A stretch of 64,000 bases of DNA from an uncultured Eubacteriales bacterium (GTDB lineage: Bacteria > Bacillota > Clostridia > Oscillospirales > Oscillospiraceae), in assembly GCA_900545815.1 (NCBI GenBank), contig URAM01000004.1, positions 1-64,000 on the forward strand, given 5' to 3'. The stretch's first letter is position 1. Each line of letters opens with the position of its first letter. Shown here in pieces: positions 61,298-64,000 of this stretch. Below the pieces are notes generated by a model that was not told the origin of the DNA, made no database searches, and saw only the letters and a list, made by a program, of their open reading frames with translations. A program made the position numbers and the translations under genes.

Positions 61298-61366
61298 GTT
61301 AATGTCGTGTATGATAGCTTTGTGGTGGGAGTCTCATCACCCTTTTTCGCACGCCAAAATGATAGT

Positions 61367-61408
61367 TAACACCTGGAAGACAACTCTGTTTTCAGGTGTT
61401 ATTTTTTC
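61367..61408 (+). terminator. Riboswitch-controlled terminator
   Basis: TAACACCTG/CAGGTGTTA stem followed by TTTTTTC, between the aptamer and ribU. It would form when FMN is bound. Confidence 0.88.
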
Positions 61409-61426
61409 ATCAAGGAGCGATCAATC

Positions 61427-62101
61427 ATGAGTGCAAACATCACCAACACCAAGAAAGTCACCCTGCTGGGTATGCTGGCCGCTATCGCCTACGCAGTCAT
61501 CTTCGTCTGCCACTTCCTCATCCCCCCCGTGGCCGGCTTCCTGACCCTGGACGTAAAGGACACCATCATCGCCATCGCCGGCTTCATCTTTGGCCCCCTG
61601 TCCGCCGCTCTGGTGGGCGTTGTGGTCGCCGCCGTGGAGATGGTCACCATCAGCGCCACCGGCCCCATCGGTCTGGTCATGAACATCCTCTCCAGCTGCT
61701 GCTTCGCCTGTGTGGCCGCCTTGATCTATAAGCGCAAGCATACCCTGAAGGGCGCTATCATCGGCCTGATCGTGGGCTGCCTGTCCGCCACCGCCGTCAT
61801 GCTGCTGTGGAACTTCCTCATCACCCCCATCTACATGGGTGTCCCCCGGGCAACTGTCGCCGCCATGCTGGTGCCGGTGTTTCTGCCCTTCAACCTGGGC
61901 AAGTACATCCTGAACGCTGCCCTGACGATGCTCATCTATAAGCCCATCGTCACCGCCCTGCGCAAGGCCAACCTGCTGGCTCCCTCCTCCAGCGATGCAG
62001 CTCCCGTGCAGAAAAAGCAGCACCTGGGCACCATCCTGGTCTCCCTGCTCATCCTCATCACCTGTATTCTGGGCTTCCTGGTCTGGCAGGGTGTGCTGTG
62101 A
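61427..62101 (+). CDS. ribU: Riboflavin ECF transporter S component RibU
   Basis: 224 residues, six transmembrane helices (first about residues 10-32, LLGMLAAIAYAVIFVCHFLI). The segment PPVAGFLTLDVKDTIIAIAGFIFGP matches the RibU/ECF S-component loop, split here for length; FNLGKYILNAALTMLIY is near the end. Takes up riboflavin with a shared ECF energizing module encoded elsewhere. The FMN riboswitch upstream confirms the substrate. The C-terminus has an extra hydrophobic helix. Confidence 0.95.
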   Translation: MSANITNTKKVTLLGMLAAIAYAVIFVCHFLIPPVAGFLTLDVKDTIIAIAGFIFGPLSAALVGVVVAAVEMVTISATGPIGLVMNILSSCCFACVAALIYKRKHTLKGAIIGLIVGCLSATAVMLLWNFLITPIYMGVPRATVAAMLVPVFLPFNLGKYILNAALTMLIYKPIVTALRKANLLAPSSSDAAPVQKKQHLGTILVSLLILITCILGFLVWQGVL

Positions 62102-62140
62102 CGGTTTCTACCCGCTATCTTCTCAAAACGTCAACTCTTC

Positions 62141-62175
62141 CGAAAAACCGGCCTTTGGGTCGGTTTTTCGTTTTA
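62141..62175 (+). terminator. Rho-independent terminator of ribU
   Basis: CGAAAAACCG/CGGTTTTTCG stem with loop near TTTG, followed by TTTT. Confidence 0.88.
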
Positions 62176-62291
62176 CCGCCTGCGCCCGCAGATGGCACTT
62201 GCATTTTTGTTGACTTCCGCCAATATTCGTCCGCTCTTTTTTGCTGTTTTGCCGAATTTCCTTCCCAGGTGAATTTTCTGTCAAAAGGGCG

Positions 62292-62319
62292 TTGACAATT
62301 TTCCAGAACGTGTTATGAT
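62292..62319 (+). promoter_or_regulatory. Promoter of the feo operon
   Basis: Perfect -35 TTGACA (62292-62297), 16-bp spacer, -10 TATGAT (62314-62319). The first operator begins at about +2. Confidence 0.85.
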
Positions 62320-62327
62320 AGCAGTTG

Positions 62328-62343
62328 GTTAGTTGATACTAAC
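62328..62343. promoter_or_regulatory. feo operator 1 (GTTAG-N6-CTAAC)
   Basis: GTTAGTTGATACTAAC, immediately downstream of the -10, positioned to block transcription start. DtxR/IdeR-like metalloregulator site by analogy. Confidence 0.75.
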
Positions 62344-62361
62344 TTCATTTTATCGTGATGA

Positions 62362-62377
62362 GTTAGTTTGCGCTAAC
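62362..62377. promoter_or_regulatory. feo operator 2 (GTTAG-N6-CTAAC)
   Basis: GTTAGTTTGCGCTAAC; centre 34 bp (about three helical turns) from operator 1, suitable for cooperative binding. Confidence 0.75.
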
Positions 62378-62406
62378 ATTTACCTGCAAAAACGGGAGGG
62401 ATTCGT

Positions 62407-62619
62407 ATGATGCCTTTGACCTTGGCTAATGTCGGGGAGGAACTGACCATCCAGAAGATCGGCGGGAAGCCGGACGTGAAAAAGCACCTGGAGAACTTGG
62501 GGTTCGTCGTGGGCAGCACAGCAAAGCTCATCACTGCGCTCAACGGCAACGTCATCGTCCAGGTCAAGGAGACACGGGTGGCCATCAGCGAGGAAATGGC
62601 CCGGAAGATCATGGTCTGA
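62407..62619 (+). CDS. feoA: FeoA family protein (first)
   Basis: 70 residues, SH3-like FeoA domain: MPLTLANVGEELTIQKIGG, HLENLGFVVGSTAKLI, VQVKETRVAISEEMARKIMV. A cytoplasmic accessory to the FeoB ferrous iron transporter. Preceded by GGGAGGG and two operators. Two feoA genes before feoB are common in Clostridia. Confidence 0.93.
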   Translation: MMPLTLANVGEELTIQKIGGKPDVKKHLENLGFVVGSTAKLITALNGNVIVQVKETRVAISEEMARKIMV

Positions 62620-62682
62620 GTCTGGCTCTGCGCCAGGGTGGCCATTGTTTTGTAGAATATGGAGAAAAAGGAGGATTTTCTG

Positions 62683-62904
62683 ATGAAAACACTGAGAGAC
62701 GTGAGCATCGGCGATACCGTTCAGGTCGTCAAGCTCCACGGCACTGGCCCGGTCAAGCGCCGTATCATGGATATGGGTATCACCAAGGGCGTGGAGATTT
62801 ATCTGCGGAAGGTTGCGCCTCTGGGCGACCCCATTGAGATCACCGTCCGAGGCTATGAGCTGTCCCTGCGGAAAGCGGACGCAGAGATGATCGAAGTCAG
62901 TTGA
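62683..62904 (+). CDS. feoA: FeoA family protein (second)
   Basis: 73 residues from ATG 62683 (AAGGAGG). FeoA motifs LRDVSIGDTVQVVKLHGTG, KRRIMDMGITKGVEI, GDPIEITVRGYELSLRK. It is more canonical than the first copy. Confidence 0.95.
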   Translation: MKTLRDVSIGDTVQVVKLHGTGPVKRRIMDMGITKGVEIYLRKVAPLGDPIEITVRGYELSLRKADAEMIEVS

Positions 62905-62952
62905 TCCAACACGGTACGGGGAACGGAATTTCCCCGATTCTTTGGCCTAATG

Positions 62953-62968
62953 GTTAGCTGCAACTTAC
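62953..62968. promoter_or_regulatory. Imperfect GTTAG-N6-CTtAC site before feoB
   Basis: One mismatch in the right arm. It lies between feoA2 and feoB, possibly an extra regulator contact or decayed operator. Confidence 0.4.
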
Positions 62969-63006
62969 CATCTGGCACAGAACTGCAGAAAGAGAGGAAC
63001 ACCAAC

Positions 63007-64000
63007 ATGAGTATCACCATTGCTCTGGCGGGCAATCCAAACTGTGGTAAAACGACCCTGTTCAATGCCCTCACCGGCTCCAATCAGTTCGTCGGCAACT
63101 GGCCCGGCGTCACCGTGGAAAAGAAGGAAGGCCGCCTGAAAAAGCACAACGATGTCATCATCGCCGACCTGCCCGGTATCTATTCCCTCTCCCCCTACAC
63201 CCTGGAGGAAGTGGTAGCCAGAAACTATTTGATCAACCAGCGTCCGGACGCCATCCTGAACATCATTGATGGCACCAATCTGGAACGCAACCTGTACCTG
63301 ACCACTCAGCTGACTGAGCTGGGCATCCCCGTGGTCATCGCCATCAATATGATGGACGTGGTGCGCAAGAACGGCGACTCCATCAACACCAAGCAACTGG
63401 CCAAGGAGCTGGGCTGCCAGGTGGTGGAGATCTCCGCTCTGAAGGGCGATGGCGTGGAGCTGGCCGCTCAGGCCGCAGTCACCGCTGCCAAGGGAGTCAA
63501 GACCATCCCCATGCACGCCTTCTCCGGCCCCGTGGAACACGCCATCGCTCACATCGAGGAAGTGGCCGTCCACAACCTGCCGGAAGAACAGCAGCGCTGG
63601 TACGCCATCAAGCTGTTTGAACGGGACAGCAAGGCCATCGAATCCCTGAAGCTGGATCCCAGCATTCTGGAACACATCGAACAGGACATTGTGGCGGCAG
63701 AAACCGAGCTGGATGACGACTCCGAGTCTATCATCACCAATGACCGGTATTTGTACATCGCCTCGATCATCAAGAGCTGTTATAAAAAGGCCAATGTAGG
63801 TCAGCTGTCCACCTCCGACAAAATCGACAAGGTGGTTACCAACCGTTGGCTGGGTCTGCCTATCTTCGTGGTCATCATGTTCCTGGTGTACTACATCTCC
63901 ATGGTCACCGTGGGCAGCGCTGCGACCAATTGGGCCAACGATGGCGTGTTCGGGGACGGCTGGCATCTGCTGGGCATCGGCTCCTCTGAATTCGCAGACG
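63007..64000 (+). CDS. feoB: Ferrous iron transporter FeoB, N-terminal part (runs off window)
   Basis: At least 331 residues from ATG 63007 (AAAGAGAGG). G-protein motifs: GNPNCGKTT (G1), the TVEKKEG threonine (G2), DLPGIYSL (G3) and NMMDV (G4). The GDI-like helical region and the first transmembrane helix (WLGLPIFVVIMFLVYYISM) follow. Imports Fe2+ under anaerobic conditions; probably iron-repressed through the operators upstream. Confidence 0.97.
   Translation, partial: MSITIALAGNPNCGKTTLFNALTGSNQFVGNWPGVTVEKKEGRLKKHNDVIIADLPGIYSLSPYTLEEVVARNYLINQRPDAILNIIDGTNLERNLYLTTQLTELGIPVVIAINMMDVVRKNGDSINTKQLAKELGCQVVEISALKGDGVELAAQAAVTAAKGVKTIPMHAFSGPVEHAIAHIEEVAVHNLPEEQQRWYAIKLFERDSKAIESLKLDPSILEHIEQDIVAAETELDDDSESIITNDRYLYIASIIKSCYKKANVGQLSTSDKIDKVVTNRWLGLPIFVVIMFLVYYISMVTVGSAATNWANDGVFGDGWHLLGIGSSEFAD

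Noticed and set aside
61199..61430. Small ORF inside the riboswitch region
   Set aside because: Overlaps the conserved FMN aptamer and terminator; no ribosome site.

Overview
The window looks like chromosome of a GC-rich gut Clostridia, most likely Oscillospirales/Oscillospiraceae-like. This rests on gene content (paired feoA plus feoB, a 2-hydroxyacyl-CoA dehydratase-type protein pair, a C_GCAxxG_C_C protein, an ECF RibU behind an FMN riboswitch, type I-C CRISPR-Cas) and on strong AAAGGAGG-type ribosome sites. The genus cannot be fixed by eye. A visibly more AT-rich block (about 29.9-51.5 kb) is acquired DNA.

Layout. 1-1.9 kb: end of an O-acetylhomoserine sulfhydrylase gene, a YbaK/ProX editing protein and a secreted Ig-like protein, all on the minus strand. 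2.0-10.5 kb: a complete type I-C CRISPR-Cas locus on the minus strand (cas3, then cas5c-cas8c-cas7-cas4-cas1-cas2, leader, 9-repeat array). The cas3/cas5c gap contains a plus-strand, single-repeat CRISPR-like RNA with its own promoter and terminator. The sequence after its repeat resembles DNA directly upstream of the cas5c promoter, so it is a candidate crRNA-like autorepressor of the CreR/CreA type.

10.7-28.7 kb: a 17-gene, tightly overlapped minus-strand operon for a thiotemplated natural product. It encodes a LytTR regulator, Sfp-type PPTase, two thioesterases (one with Cys as nucleophile), a KASIII-like enzyme lacking the usual His, two stand-alone AMP ligases (one aryl-acid type), three free carrier proteins, an aaRS-like amino acid:carrier ligase, a PP-loop ATPase with CxxC pairs, a GNAT, an ABC exporter, a free heterocyclization-like domain and a Cy-A-PCP NRPS. 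Its promoter carries a perfect palindrome with the core GTTAG-N6-CTAAC. The same core occurs twice at the feoA promoter and, with one mismatch, before feoB, so the cluster is probably metal (iron) controlled and its product may be a metallophore.

28.8-29.9 kb: ogt and a C_GCAxxG_C_C protein. 29.9-31.6 kb: wreck of one integrative element (Fic protein, truncated integrase). 31.6-51.5 kb: a second, apparently intact mobilizable element inserted at the 5' end of a low-molecular-weight tyrosine phosphatase gene. It carries TnpV, AbiE toxin-antitoxin genes, a Mza-type defence operon (GHKL ATPase, Z1, DUF4420, AIPR) with a cytosine methyltransferase, Vsr and a nuclease-helicase, then oriT, a MobA/MobL relaxase, a primase-helicase, Xis and a tyrosine recombinase. 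The left junction keeps a decayed copy of the phosphatase start and a 241-bp exact repeat of the right end.

51.5-64 kb: housekeeping genes: phosphatase, Gx/HepI-type membrane protein, 2-hydroxyacyl-CoA dehydratase-like pair, FMN reductase, NADP isocitrate dehydrogenase, D-2-hydroxyacid dehydrogenase, FMN riboswitch with ribU, and feoA-feoA-feoB (feoB runs off the end). No tRNA or rRNA genes were seen.
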